Source of the DNA: Larix kaempferi
Lineage: Eukaryota; Streptophyta; Pinopsida; Pinales; Pinaceae
DNA length: 64,000 nucleotides
Reading direction: 5' to 3'
Assembly: GCA_027924585.1 (NCBI GenBank)
Contig: BSBM01000370.1
Coordinates: forward strand, 24,423,501-24,487,500
The notes beneath the pieces were generated by a model. That model was not told where the DNA came from, did no database searches, and saw nothing but the letters and a program-made list of their open reading frames with translations. The position numbers and the translations under genes are program-made. Position 1 is the first letter of the stretch. Each line of letters starts with the position of its first letter. Below are positions 23,821-35,384 of this stretch, piece by piece.

Positions 23821-26800
23821 TGTTGACCACCAAACCGACTAGGTGGACAACAGTGTACTTTGCACATGTTCAATGTGCCTTAAAGATGAGAAAGAAGTAC
23901 CTAATGATTTTTCAAGCGAGGCGGCTCTTCTTCTTATTTTCTCTCAATGAAATTTCCGCACCCCTGTGGGGGATTTTGTAAGGATATGTCAGCATAAGGG
24001 TCAATTTTTGTATAACTTAGTTGCCTAAGACTTTATCATTAGAGAATTCCTTTCATCGAGTGCTTTTTCACTTGGATAATTAAAATTCATTTTTAGTGAT
24101 TTTAATTATTTGAGTTTTTCACTCAAAAATACCTCCAAAGTGGTGAAAGGCGTTCTAATGATCGATTCCATGGGGTGATTGAGGACTAGGAATGTTCTAT
24201 ATTACCATGCTAGACATTATCCATAGTCTTGCGGAATTTCATTAGGCTTTACATAGGATTTTTTAATTTTTGGTGATTAAAAAATGTCCCTCAGCATAAA
24301 ATGTTGTAATGTAAAAGAGGGATACTTGGTTCTGTATAATGTTGTATAGGGGTATGGGTACTCAAGATAAATGGCATGAGACCCCCTACACCCTTGGACC
24401 AAGTTTGAAGTCATTCGGACAAGTCTTGCTAAGGTTTTGGACACTTTTTCCCAGGTCAGTCAAGGAAATCAGGAAATTGGGCATTTAATTAGTAAGGCAA
24501 ATTTTGGAAAAATGACTATAGTCACTTGGGGTGGCCAAATAATGTTTCAAAAGGTTATGTTATGTCCCCAAGACAATTTTGGATGTTAAAAGGGGCCCCC
24601 CAAGGAATTGTATTACAAGTTATGAAGTGCCCACTCTAGGGAGTGTGCCCTCCTCCTCATGAGCTCATGGGTTGAATGAAAGTCAATGGGAGGGGTCCCA
24701 CTTGGTTGGTTTCCCCCCCATTTGGCTTAGGGTTGGCTTGAAATCATTAAAGGGGGGTTCCCCGCCCCATTATTTGGATCCTCAACCATGGAATGCGCCC
24801 CCCTCTCCATGGGCCCCCTCTCTCTCGTTTGACACTTGGCAAGCATGCAAGAGGGGTCATTTCCCTCTCTTTTGCTACTTAAGGATGCTCTTCCTCCTCT
24901 TTGTGGTTACAGTCTCTCATGCTCTTGCTCTCTTGCTATTTTGTCACTCTCTCTTGCTTCCATCTTGCCCATTTTGGGCCATTGTAATTTTCAGCCATTT
25001 GGCTTGGTAATAGAAATTCTTTGAAGGAGATTTGGTGTTGGTGTTGCTCTATAATGGTGGTTTGCTTTTGCACTTCATAGCTACTCAAGCTTTGGGATGC
25101 CAAACAAGCAAACTATTTTGGTGTGGTAAGATCTTTAGTATTTTTGTTATTGATTTTTATGAGTTTCTTGTTTAGTAGTTAACAACTTCATATGCTTGTT
25201 GGTCGAAGTTTATGATTCCTTAGCTCTTCATTAGGTATTCACCTCTTCTTTTAGTTGTGTAGCAAAGATTTTACAAGTTGCAGGTTACTTGGCTTTGAGA
25301 GTGGATTTCCTTGGTCGGATACCCCACTGCTCCAAGCATTGGATGAGCAAAGAGCACAATCTCTTCCCTTTCTTTTCAATTTTCTGCATTTAATTTCCAC
25401 ACGTTTCTCATATAAAAATCAGATTTCAAATCTCATTTACATACTATTATCTCATGAAAAATTACTCTTAAATTTTCAGAAATTTTTGTAAATTTGTATG
25501 ATATACTCACATAGCCCAAAAGTGATTTTGGACATTTTTCTATAACTTTTTGCTTGCTGGTTTTTAGCAGGTCTGCACATTTCAAAGGTGTTGCGCTACC
25601 CAAATTTGGCCATCTCCAAGCATAAAGGGCCTCCACAAGCTACCATTTCGGCCACTTGGAAGAAAACGGTCAAAATCACATTTTTTCCCTTCCTTTTTCT
25701 CATATTTTGTTTCAAGTTCAAGTGCTTAGTTTAGTTTGTTTTCCATTGCATGCAAGAGAGGAAGCATTGTCACCCTTGCATTGTAGTTGTAAGTGGCTTG
25801 GGTTTAGCATGTTGGCTTGCATTTTGTTTTGCCCACACCTTGCATGAGAAGAGGCTTTGCCCATCCATGCAAAATCATGGTGGCTTGTAATTTATTTTCT
25901 AAGTCTTTGTTTTAAGTTATTTTGCCCACACCTCACAAGTGAGAAGGCTTTGCCTCCCTTGTGAAATCGCGTTGGCTTGTATTTAATTTTGCCTGCACCT
26001 TACAAGTGAGAAGGCTTTGCCTCCCTTGTAAAATTGCGTTGGCTTTCATTGTTTTGTTTTTTGCTTAAAGGATAGAACTTAATTTGTGCCCCGATTCTTG
26101 CCTCGTATTCACTCCCCTTGCTGGTTCGAGCGATCTTGGGTGACAAGAAAGGGTAAGTATTTGTGTGGCTAGAATAATCGGCACTCGGAAATCGATCTTA
26201 AATAGATACTGAGAAAAAGGGACTTGACCTGTGGAGCTAGTGGGGTAGAGGTTGTTGTGAGCCTCGTGGCACTTTGTGTCCTCCAGTTGAGCACCCAACA
26301 AGTTTTGGGATTGACCCATGGAGCTAGTTGAGAACCTTGTGTTCTCAAGTTGAGCACCCGACAATCTCTCTCCAATCGAAAGAGATAGTTTCTCAGGGTA
26401 TACACATAGAGTAGCTTAGTTTTATTGCACAAAACCTTAATCCCCTAAGTTAAAGTGAGACTTAAAATAAACTAATATTTACAGGACCATTTGCACAACA
26501 TTACTATTGTTTACAGTACTTTACTTCGAAAGCACTTCATTATTGGTTCAATCTTGTTATATGCATCCTTGGTTCGCTAAATTGTTCATTTACTGCAAGT
26601 CAATGTTTAATGTGATATTTTGTTAAGTGAATGATCTAATGCTATTGGAAAATATTTGGTAATCTGGTTTTATTTTGTGACACCATATCCCAAGGAGTAG
26701 GCACTGGTCTTGTTATGTAATTGTTTATTTCTCTCTTGCAATCATATCTGGTTTACTGTTAAAGGTTTGCTTGTCATAGAAACTATTGCATCTCTGCACG

Positions 26801-27024
26801 TTTGATTGTCATTTGAACATTTAATAATTTACAACTCCCAAAAACAAACTCTTAAAAGAAACTTAGTAAGTATGGACAACCCCCCTTGACCTTTAGGAGT
26901 TGTGGTTTAAACGGAGGAGTTCAGGACTGAGGTTACATTGGGTTCTACACTCATAGTTGCCCTCAGGAACACACATAGCGGTTGGGAGACTTACCTGCGG
27001 TCAAGTGTGTTTTAGGCGGAAACA
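23821..27024. mobile_element. Solo-LTR-like insertion of 3.2 kb in copia-2 integrase
   Basis: The insert begins TGTTGACCACC and ends GGCGGAAACA, an LTR-like TGTT/AACA pair. The flanks are tactt (23816-23820) and tactc (27025-27029): a 5-bp target duplication with one change, confirmed because removing the insert restores the copia integrase reading EEAWSKVKPDV. No coding domain is visible. It contains CT-rich 24780-25000, a set of about 66-bp repeats (25827-26051) and an imperfect duplication near 26210-26370. Most likely it is a solo LTR of a large gypsy family; a non-coding transposon is the alternative. Orientation was not determined. Confidence 0.6.
25827..26051. repeat. Degenerate tandem repeats of about 66 bp
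   Basis: Three units start TTTTGCC(C/T)(A/G)CACCT at about 25827, 25920 and 25987. Each carries GAGAAGGCTTTGCC and ends with GTTGGCTT. The first is longer (about 93 bp). Each unit contains a short inverted pair (cacaagtgag / cccttgtg) that could fold into a hairpin. Confidence 0.75.
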
Positions 27025-27179
27025 TACTCCATGCTTCTTCTTGTGTTATATCTTTTAAATCCTTTGTGGGAGTACGATTGACTATGTAATTGGCACAAAT
27101 AATGGCTTCCACCCAAAATAGAGGACTTAATCCATTACCCCTAAATAAATAAATAAGTGATTGAATAGCCCTACTATCA

Positions 27180-27440
27180 ACTGTAAATCATGGGTATGTA
27201 GTCTAAATAAGATAATTGCAAAACACCATAAGTAGGTTCCAAGCATTTATGGACCACCTAACTTTGACCATATGTTTGGGGATTATAAGATGTGCTCATG
27301 TTCATTGTGTGCCTTGTAGTTTAAACCACTCCTGCCAAAATTTGTTAGTGAAGGTGGGATCAGGATTCAACGCAATGGAAGTGGGCATGCCTTGTAACTT
27401 CGGAAAGAAAGAACAATCGAACAATCGGGTAACCGGTTGA
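27180..27440 (-). pseudogene. Ty3/gypsy integrase scrap inside the copia integrase
   Basis: The minus strand reads GMPTSIALNPDPTFTNKFWQ and then EWFKLQGTQ, followed in a shifted frame by NMSTSYNPQTYGQS, VVHKCLEP. This is the gypsy integrase core around the second catalytic Asp and the PQTDGQSE catalytic Glu block, not copia. It lies between two copia integrase blocks on the same strand. No target duplication or element ends were found, so a recombination or patch insertion is more likely than a whole element. Confidence 0.7.
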
Positions 27441-27441
27441 A

Positions 27442-27588
27442 CTCCCTTCCTTGAACTCGATAAAGTAGTTTTTATGCCCCGTCCACTACCCTTATTATAG
27501 TTGGCATCCTATCTCCTCCCTTCCTTGAACTCGATAAAGTAGTTTTATGCCCCGTCCACTACCCTTATTATAGTTGGCATCCTATCTC
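27442..27588. repeat. Tandem duplication, 74-bp unit
   Basis: A unit beginning ctcccttccttgaactcgat is repeated at 27442-27515 and 27516-27588. The copies differ by one T in a T-run. It lies beside the gypsy integrase scrap. Confidence 0.9.
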
Positions 27589-28480
27589 CTCCGGGTGGGA
27601 ACCTCTATTATTGTTCTCTAGGCTTGCTTGCCTAACTATATTAGTTAGTGGGGCCCTCCTCCCTTAACTACAACTTTCCGGAGTGGAACAATGTGTTACA
27701 TTTCAATGCCTTGTGCAGTGCAATAATTTGTAAATTCATTGTTTACATATTCGTCTCCATTATCTATTCTTAACTTGTGTATTTGATGTCTAGATTGTTT
27801 TTCTACAAGGGCCTTGTAAGCCAAAACCATGTCAAAAACTTCACTCTTCAGTTTTAAAAATTAAACGCAAGTGCATTTGGAGAAGTCATCAATAAAATTT
27901 AAGACGTGCTTGAAGCTAGAGAAATAAACAAAAGGAAGCAGACCATACTAATCATTGTGAACAAGCTGCAAGGGGGTCATGGCGTGCCAAGAAGCACGTT
28001 TGTCAAAATTGTCCCGATGATGTTTATCAAGAACACACCTAGGACAAACACCATCTCTACAAGAAAAAAGGGGAAGACCAATCTCCACTAAAAAGATAGC
28101 TGTAGCAATGAGCCATATTTTAAAAAACCAAATCGCTCATGCCAAAGTTTGCTCAAGTCATCACTATGAGCAGTAAAAACTGAGGGAAAAGGTGATGACC
28201 CAAAGTTGTAAAATTTGCACAACATGGTAATATCATCAACAATTTTGGTTGCTAAGACATGCTTAGGATCTTTGAAATCCTTGGTCACAACTTGGTGAAG
28301 TGCAAACTCTACAGTCTTACCTTCACCGGAATGAGTGATCTGATAGACTAACAACAAATTGCAAAAAAAACTTGGAACACATAATGCATCTTTGAAATGA
28401 CTATCATTTAGTTGAACTGTTCCAAATCCTACAACACTAAGAGATCTATCATCACCAACATATATTGTGTTATTTGCAGC

Positions 28481-29695
28481 TATATCTTATTTATTCTTTT
28501 TTATTTATAATCATTTATGTCTTGTTGATTTGACATAAGTAAAAGAGCAAATTGTTAGTGATTTAACATCTAAAGGAAGAATATAAGGGGCTTCATTTAC
28601 TGTTATACTGTTGTTAAAATACATTTTCAAATCTGGTTGTTGGCTAATAAGTTGCCCTAGAAGGGTTGAAAAACTATATCTTTGTTTGGTATATTTTCTC
28701 CTTGAATTGCCATGAAGTTTGGGATTGTTAGAAGTGAATTATTGTGATCTTTCCGCTGCTGCTTTATACTTTAATTTACAGCAATCCTAAAGGCTGAAAA
28801 TTCTAGGGCTAAGATTCCTTCTAGGAAGAAGATGAAATTTCAATTTTACATTAATTGCCTAAGTGCATGAAATTTCCACACTAGGCACCTGGCCTTATCT
28901 ACATGGAGGCATATTTACATAGGTGAGACAACACATTTGCATAGGCAAGACATCCCACGAAGGGCAAAACATATATCTAGGGTGTTTGAGCCTTGGTGGA
29001 AAGCTTGAACACTTCTGCTTTACCATCAAACTAAGATCACGTTGCCTATATGTCATCAACTTTGATCGAGTCATTTGTGAATTATGTACAATGAGATGGA
29101 ATAAATATGATACAACATGAAATTAAGTCCACTAAGAACTAAGGGACTAAGTCTAATTAGTGGACCGTACGCATATATGTAGTAGCCTACTAGAGTGTTT
29201 CATAGTAACCCAATTAAAGGCTATATACACAGTAACCCAGGCAGGAACACATCTGCTGCACCATTAAAACCGAGATCCTGTTGACTATGAGTGATCAAAT
29301 TTAACCGAGTCACCGGTGAATTATTTACAATGAGATGGGATAAATATAAAATACAACATTAAGTCCACTAGACACTGAGGTACTAAATCTCATTAGTCTA
29401 ACGTGTGCATATACATAGTAGCCTACTAGAGCGTTTCATAGAAACCCAATTAAAGGCTATACACACAGCAACCCTTTAGAGCGCTACATACAAAGAAGTT
29501 CCTAAAAGGAAAACCCCTAATCCCCAATCAGGACAAAAACACACACATCCACAATTGGAAGCACAAGGCATCCGCCACAAACAAAGCTTAATTAAGCACT
29601 TATCTATACCAAGATGGGTAAGAAGCCAAATGTTTCAGCAAAATTTATGCTCGATTTTCAATTAGCAGAAGCAGCTAAGATTTTATGTTCCGTAC
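28481..29695. other. Non-coding DNA with an imperfect duplication
   Basis: No gene was recognised. About 29010-29230 and 29260-29475 are imperfect direct repeats of roughly 240 bp. Shared words include gtgaattat, tacaatgagatgg, attaagtccacta, agtagcctactagag and aacccaattaaaggctat. The block lies just downstream (minus sense) of the exon pair at 29696-30013 and could be part of an intron or a later rearrangement. Confidence 0.6.
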
Positions 29696-30013
29696 CTGCA
29701 ATCCTGGAAATTAAATTGGGTGCCATGACAGGTGCTGTGTATTTGACTTCTCGGCAGCCATCTTCGCTCCAACTGCTGACTTCCACGTCGGGATCTCCGT
29801 TCACCTCTCTGTGAAATTTTCTGATGAATCTATCGTCGCCAAACAGAAAAGAGAAGGCTGCCTGTTCTTGCAGAGTAATAATTCACTTCAGCATCGTATC
29901 ATTCAATGGGATGGGAGGCAAACTATTGAATTTCTGTCAGTAGGTGGCCGATTGAGGCTTACCTGAGGCTCCACGAAATCTATGGTGTCCTTGAACTGTA
30001 ATTTCTTCACCAT
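29696..30013 (-). pseudogene. Two-exon 5' fragment of an unidentified plant gene
   Basis: On the minus strand an ATG at 30013-30011 opens MVKKLQFKDTIDFVEPQ, ending in CAG|GTAAGC (donor at 29962). A 101-bp gap ends in a consistent acceptor, AACAG|GCAGCC, at 29862/29861. The second exon (29861-29696) reads AAFSFLFGDDRFIRKFHREV, then DPDVEVSSW and CREVKYTAPVMAPNL, and ends GCAG|GTACGG (phase 1). Both splice sites are in phase and the text does not look like a retroelement. The LFGDD..FIRKFH...SSW layout faintly recalls VASt/START-like domains, but I do not identify the family. No third exon was found leftwards before stops and repeats, so it is probably a gene fragment or broken gene. Confidence 0.45.
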
Positions 30014-30476
30014 TGTTGTTTCAACCTGAAAACATACATTTGATTTTGTTCGAGGTTACCTGCAACGCCTTTGTTATGTTCTTTACGTGGCACTGGCGGT
30101 GGAAAACATGATGGACCATCTTCTTCTTTTTATTTCGTTTTTCTTACGTTTTGCACATTCCGTTTCTCGACCCCTCAAGACCATTCTTCGTTTCTTTGCG
30201 TTGCATTTCCAAACATCATTCTCGTTTTTATGTATCGTATATAATTTTAGTACTTTCTCAAGTTAAACAAAAGTTTTCCTACTATAATACTTTGTTCTAG
30301 TTTTTTTATTTTTTACAATTTTTCAAAGTCCCGAAGTTTCTAACTTCTTCCAAGAGTTGAAGATGGAGGGTTGGAAGCTTCCCTACCCACCTTTTACTTT
30401 GTTCGAATATTTTTGTTTTTTACGATCCTCAAGTTTTCAATTTTTCAAAGTCGTAAAGTTTCTTAACTTTTTCCAA
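30014..30476. other. AT-rich non-coding DNA upstream of the exon pair
   Basis: No ORF or RNA gene was seen. Words such as ccaagagttgaagat and ttcaatttttcaaagtc anticipate the tandem units that follow. If the minus-strand exon pair is a real gene start, its promoter would be here; no convincing TATA box was picked out. Confidence 0.5.
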
Positions 30477-30694
30477 GAGTTGAAGATTGAGGATGGAGGC
30501 TTCCCTACCTTCTTAATTCCCAAACCCCTTGAATGTTGAATGCTAGTTCTTTTGGTAAACATTTTTAAGCATTCACTCATTTGCTGAGTTGAAGATCGAG
30601 GATGGAGGCTTCCCTACCTTCTTAATTCCCAAACCCCTTGAATGTTGAATGCTAGTTCTTTTGGTAAACATTTTTAAGCATTCACTCATTTGCT
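30477..30694. repeat. Tandem duplication, 109-bp unit
   Basis: A unit beginning gagttgaagat(t/c)gagg is at 30477-30585 and 30586-30694 and is almost identical. A partial older copy of its start is at about 30352-30385. Confidence 0.9.
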
Positions 30695-30740
30695 TAATAC
30701 TTATTTAAAACGGGTCTCTCCATGTCCTAACCTTTTGGAT

Positions 30741-30940
30741 TGAAATGAAAACTTCAGGATCTTTTTTATCATATAAATTGCATGTAAAATTTGCAAACTC
30801 AATAACTTTCACGTGTGGAGGTCGTTTCATGCAAAATGAACATTGGCAGAAAGCTCCTGACGAGCTCTACGCATTTGTAAGCTTCTTTACACATTTTGAA
30901 GACTTTAATTTTGATCGATATTGGAGATCCTCCTGGATCA
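30741..30940 (-). repeat. 3' LTR of the 5.0-kb gypsy element (200 bp)
   Basis: Matches 35581-35780 over its whole length with scattered changes (shared blocks gaaaacttcagga, cataactttcacgt-like, agctcctgacgag, tattggagatcctc). Its outer end TGAAATG is altered relative to TGATCTG in the 5' copy. A purine-rich GGAAAGG lies just inside on the minus strand as a weak polypurine tract. Confidence 0.85.
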
Positions 30941-31009
30941 AACCTTTCCATTGAGAAGCTTTTGGGCCACCGAAAGCATGGAATCATTCAGAAAACAGGT
31001 GAGGGTACA

Positions 31010-32450
31010 GCTCCCTCACTCTTCCAGTTTCTAGCCACTGTGCTTTGCTTGGATGCATTCCTTTAAGCCCCACACGAAGATATTCCATGTCACCTCTTCG
31101 TGAAGATCTGACCTTCTTATCAGTATAACATCTTCCTGAAGTTCATTGAGATATTGAGGAGCAAACTCATCAAAAGAAGGTACTTGAACATGTACATCTT
31201 GGTCCACAATCATAGGAGGATCATACAGTTTCAAGTTTTCCACAGGTAAATCTAACCGAAAGGCATTATTACCAATTTGATCCAAAATTGTAAAAGGTCC
31301 ATACCTGATTGGTTTCAACTTTCTACCTTCACCTTGGAGTCGGCCTTTGCTGATATGAAGCCATACGCGATCACCAATTTGGAAATGATGATCCACCCGA
31401 TGCTTGTCATGTCTCTCTTGATACTTGGCCTGACTTGATTCCAACTGCTCTTGTACTGCTTGATGTATTAACTAGATCTGCTAAATAAACTTCAAAGCTT
31501 TATCCGCATCAACTTGACCATATCCCATTGAATCTTTCCCATAAACAAAGTCTAAGGGAGACTTTGGAAAATATCCAAAGTATGTATTGAATGGATACCT
31601 TTGTGTTGAAGAGTGCATCTCTATGTTGTAGGCATGATGAACATAATGCAACTGCTCATCCCAAAGCTTGGGATGCTTGGCACAATATCCTCGAAGAAGA
31701 TGTACTACTGTCCAATTGACCACTTTAGTCTGTCTGTCAGTTTGTGGATGAAATGTTGTGCTTTTTTTAGCTTTTTTGTCCATAAGTTCCCATAGAGATG
31801 ACCAAAATTTTCCAAGGAAGCGGGAATCTCGATCAAATATAATAGAAGTAGGTAGTCCAAAATGGACCCATTCATGTTGGAAAAACAAATGAGTAGTCAA
31901 CTCAGCTGTGATCTGCTTTTTACAAAGTATTAGAATGCACATTTTATTGAATCTATCCACAACAACATATAAGTAATCGTGTCCCTTTCTAGACATTGGT
32001 AAACCTCCTACAAAGTCCATCGAAACACTTTCCCATGGACGGGAAGGAACAGGAAGTGGAGTGTACAAGCCTAACTTTGTGTTACTTGGCTTATTTGTTG
32101 CACACATAACACATCCTTTTACATACTTGGACACAGTATCATTCATCCGAGGCCAATAACAAAACTTTTGTAATTGTGCTACAGTTTTTCCTACACCAAA
32201 GTGCCCTGAAATGAGAGAAGTGTGAGCTTCTTTTATCACATGTACTCTTTCACTTTGTGGAATACATATTTTTCCAAGATGATACAACAACTTATCATGA
32301 ACATGATAGTTCAATTCTTCATTTTGAGAGCCATGTATTAGTGATTCATATACTTCCTTATAGTCTTCATCCTTACTATATTGTTCAACATAACTTGAAT
32401 GTACCAAAAGAACTTTGTTGAATAACAATAGAAGCATTTGTTGGAGGTCT
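31010..32450 (-). pseudogene. gypsy integrase with catalytic Glu lost
   Basis: Leftwards on the minus strand: the zinc-binding H-H-C-C region (IKEAHTSLISGHFG ... VKGCVMCATNK), core Asp in ESVSMDFVGGLP, second Asp in SIIFDRDSRFLGKFW, and then the catalytic block reads QTDRQTKVVN where gypsy integrases have TE, so Glu is replaced by Lys. A stop near 31475 separates the C-terminal domain (31444-31031): DRVWLHISKGRL, KLKPIRYGPFTILDQIG (GPY/F module), VENLKLYDPP, and a tail (SDLHEEVTWNIFVWGLKE) like a degraded chromodomain. The enzyme would join element cDNA to host DNA; this copy cannot. Confidence 0.85.
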
Positions 32451-33883
32451 TGATAACATATATGCAACTTTGTTCTGAATACCTTTCTTATACTTAACAA
32501 TCAAATGAAATTGTTGTAGAAAACCCATCCACCTGAAATGTCTTGATTGTTGTAGCTTAGTTTGAGATTGAAGATATTGTAGTGGTTGATGATCAGTATG
32601 TATAATTGTTTCCTTACCCATTAGGCAATGTTTCCACTTTGTCACACTTTGTACTAATGCATACAATTCTTTATCATAGGTAGGATAGTTAATTATTGCT
32701 TTATAAAAGGTTTCAAAATGATAGCATATTGGTTTTTTAAGTTGCATTAAGACTTCCCCCATGGCATAACCACTAGCATCAGTCTCTGTCTCAAATGGTT
32801 GTTGTAGATCCGGTAGTGCAAGTACTGGAGTTGTGTTGATCTTTTCTTTTAGAGTGTCGAAGGATTTGTGTGCTTTGCCTTCCAACTGAAAGACTTTGTT
32901 CATACTTGTCAAAGCATGTAATGGAGAAGCTATGAAGGAGAAGTTTGCAATAAACTTCCTCCAGTATTGGGTTGCTCCCAAAAAGCTTCTTATCTCAGTT
33001 ACATTATTTGGATGGGGCCAATTCACAATGACCTCTACTTTAGAGGGATCAATTATAAGTTCACCGCCCCCTACAATGTAACCTAGATACACCAAATATG
33101 TCTTCCCAAACTCACATTTGGACATCTTTAAGTACAATTTTCCCTTACAAGTACATCCAAAACTTGTTTCACATGCTTGACATGTTCTTCCCATGTATGA
33201 CTGAAAATCAAAATATCATCTAAGTAGACAATGACGAACTCATCAATAAAGGGCCTAAAAACATCATTCATCACCCTCATAAATGTTGTGGGTGCATTAC
33301 AAATCCCAAATGGAATTACCATCCATTCATACAATCCCTGTTTAGTTTTGAAAGCAGTCTTCCATATATCATTATCATGGATTCGAATTTGATGATAGCC
33401 ACTTCGTAAGTCTAACTTAGTGAAATAAGTTGCATTCTTTAGTTGATCCAAAAGATCACCAATTCGGGGAAGAGGATACATGTTCTTAATTGTGATTCTG
33501 TTTAGTGCCCTGCAATCAACACACATACGCCATGTGCCATCCTTCTTTGGCACCAAAACAATCGGTGAACCACGTGGAGAGGAGCTTGGTCGAATGTCTT
33601 ATCTTTCAAGCAATTCTTCAACCTGCTTCTTTATCTTTGCATTTTCATTTACTGAAGACATGTACATGCCAATATTAGGAAGTGGTGCATCCTGCTGTAA
33701 GAGAATCTCATGTTGGATTTCTCTTTTTTGAGGCAATCCTTTAGGTTCTTGAAACAAGACATCATAATCAATTAGAACTTTAGTCAAGTCATTTTTAATT
33801 CTTGGATCACATCCTTTAAAAGATTCACTTTGACCAATATCCTTTGCTTTAACTATCATAAGAACAAAATTTCTTACTAGCAT
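32385..33883 (-). pseudogene. gypsy reverse transcriptase and RNase H, frameshifted
   Basis: 33883-33599 is the protease/RT linker (KNDLTKVLIDYDVLFQEPKG). 33556-33128 is the RT core: [47 protein letters not shown] and the catalytic YLDD in [12 protein letters not shown], all intact. Frame changes near 33150, after which 33194-32500 carries MSKCEFGK, YLGYIVGGGEL and the connection region. RNase H follows with FETETDASGYAMG, TYDKELYALVQ and HTDHQPLQYLQSQ. A stop at about 33593 and a frameshift near 32450 prevent a full polyprotein. Confidence 0.9.
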
Positions 33884-34424
33884 TTACTAGCCTCTTCATT
33901 TGACTTGGAGAAACTAAAGAAATATTAGTTTTCATGCGATGTGCATGAACAACATATTCAATACCATCATTAGTGAGCTGATACCTATTATCTTCCCTAT
34001 AAAAGATAGCATTCCTATCATAAAGATAAGAACTACCCAACACGATAATATAGATATCCAACGGAACCACATCCAAATCTACTTCATCAACATATCCAGA
34101 AGTAATAGCAAACCTAAGTCTACATTGTTTTGCAACTTGCAGTTGTGCATTATCACATAACCATCCAAGAGGATAAGGTTTAGGGTGTAACTTAGTTTCC
34201 AAATGAAGTTTTTTAACTATCTCTTTTGAAATGAGATTGGCTTGTGATCCACTATCAAAAATATTATCTATTTTTGTATGCTTAGAGATTACTCTTATAT
34301 GAAATAACTCACTTCTCTTTCTTTCATCAACAACAAGTTCATGCTTTGAATTAGAAGTAGAAGGATTTTTACCTTGCATGCTGCTAGAAACAATCTTAGT
34401 CTCATCCCCTGAGTCAGATCCCAA
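33849..34424 (-). pseudogene. gypsy protease region
   Basis: The frame contains NIFDSGSQANLIS, an aspartic protease active site with Ser at the usual Thr position (DSG), preceded by a flexible linker and followed by QCRLRFAITSGYVDEVDLDV and DIYIIVLGSSYLYDRNAIF. Length and order fit the gypsy protease between gag and RT. The frame ends near the RT linker. Confidence 0.8.
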
Positions 34425-34529
34425 ATCATGTTGGATGGTTGTAGCAGTGGTCTTCTTGTCCTCCTTATTCTGAAACTTCTCAGGTTTGAGCTTTGGATGA
34501 AGCCTCCAACATTTGGATGCATCATGACC

Positions 34530-35384
34530 ATTTTTCTAGCAATGTGAGCATGTAGGTTTATCTCCCTCTTTCTTCACTGTAGCTGTATGCTTACCTTTCC
34601 CTTTACCTTTGAATTTGTTTCCATCAAGTTTGAAAGGTTTCTTTCAAAGGTTTTCATTTGTATTCTTCCCCTTGGACTCCATATGAGTCGCTTGAACGCA
34701 TACCTCATCAAGGTTAGTTGGATTAAACATAAGTATCATATGACGTAAATAACTATGTAATCCACCTATGAACTTGAGAAGAATTTCTTGAGTGTAAATA
34801 GGTATACCAAGTATTAAAGTTCTTTTTATGAATTCTTGTGTGTACTCCTGCACACTTTGTCCCTTACCTTGCCTCAAATTCTGCCAATCCATCATGGCTT
34901 GCTGCATGTAGCCCAATGGATAGAATTGCTTCTTTAATGCTGAAATGAACTCATGCCAAGAGGAGATGATGTTGCCTTTTGAGGCAATATCCTTTTGAGT
35001 TCTACTCTCCCACCATATGAGAGCGGTCCCTCCAAGTCGGAGAGAAGCCAACTGAATTTTTATGCTATCTTCAGCGAACTTTTGAATCCTACAATAAACC
35101 TCTATTTGACGGATCCAATTATCCAATTTCTCATCATTAAGCTCTCCATTGTAAACAAGTAAGTCAAACTTAATATCAAGCTTTAATTGAGGCACATTAA
35201 AATTAACTTTTTGTTTTTCAGGTGAGGAATGTAAAGAACCATCAAGAAAAGATGGTGAAGATGGAGGAGTTTTAGGAGGTTCGTCACCACCTCCTTTGTC
35301 TTTACCTTTAGCATGAGATGAACCACCTTGTTCACCCTTCTTCCGATCTTGATAAATATCTTCCACCATACTTTGCATCCTCAT
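34530..35384 (-). pseudogene. gag: gypsy gag with interrupted zinc knuckle
   Basis: The open part runs 35384-34644 (246 codons). A charged N-terminus precedes the capsid domain (LDNWIRQIEVYCRI, IQLASLRLGGTALIWWESRT, FISALKKQFYPLGY, MDWQNLRQGKGQSVQEYTQE). After a TGA at about 34644 the frame continues and holds the CCHC knuckle CSHC.KNGHDASKC, in which a TAG sits directly after the second Cys (about 34540). Two stops and later shifts inactivate it. Confidence 0.85.

Larger units (their letters stand above)
4993..28480 (-). mobile_element. Ty1/copia retrotransposon (copia-2), decayed, split by two insertions
   Basis: Read leftwards on the minus strand the remains follow copia order: protease end, GAG-pre-integrase and integrase (28480 to 27025), integrase C-terminus (23820 to 23407), RT and RNase H (7250 to about 5560), polypurine tract (5517 to 5507) and 3' LTR (5506 to 4993). 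The blocks are separated by insertions at 7251-23401 and 23821-27024; removing each insertion restores copia order. Nothing recognisable as this element is seen right of about 28480, so gag and the 5' LTR are missing. Every domain has stops or frameshifts. Confidence 0.85.
27025..28480 (-). pseudogene. copia protease end, GAG-pre-integrase and integrase (copia-2), broken
   Basis: Reading leftwards, about 28480-28360 shows YVGDDRSLSVVG and FKDALCVPSFFCNLL, the region after the copia protease. 28357-28088 is open and contains LWHERFGFLKYGSLLQLS, the GAG-pre-integrase block. Then come broken integrase-core frames: CPRCVLDKHH (zinc region), FIDDFSKCTCV and LRIDNGDEYVNNEFTNYC (the second catalytic Asp block). 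The frame collapses at about 27650 into a gypsy-derived scrap and copia text resumes at about 27170 (GLSPLFWVEAIICANYIVNR) to EEAWS at 27025. Many stops; inactive. Confidence 0.8.

Noticed and set aside
24672-25010. 112-codon ORF with hydrophobic Leu-rich C-terminus
   Set aside because: Lies in CT-rich LTR-like DNA; composition alone explains the hydrophobic run.
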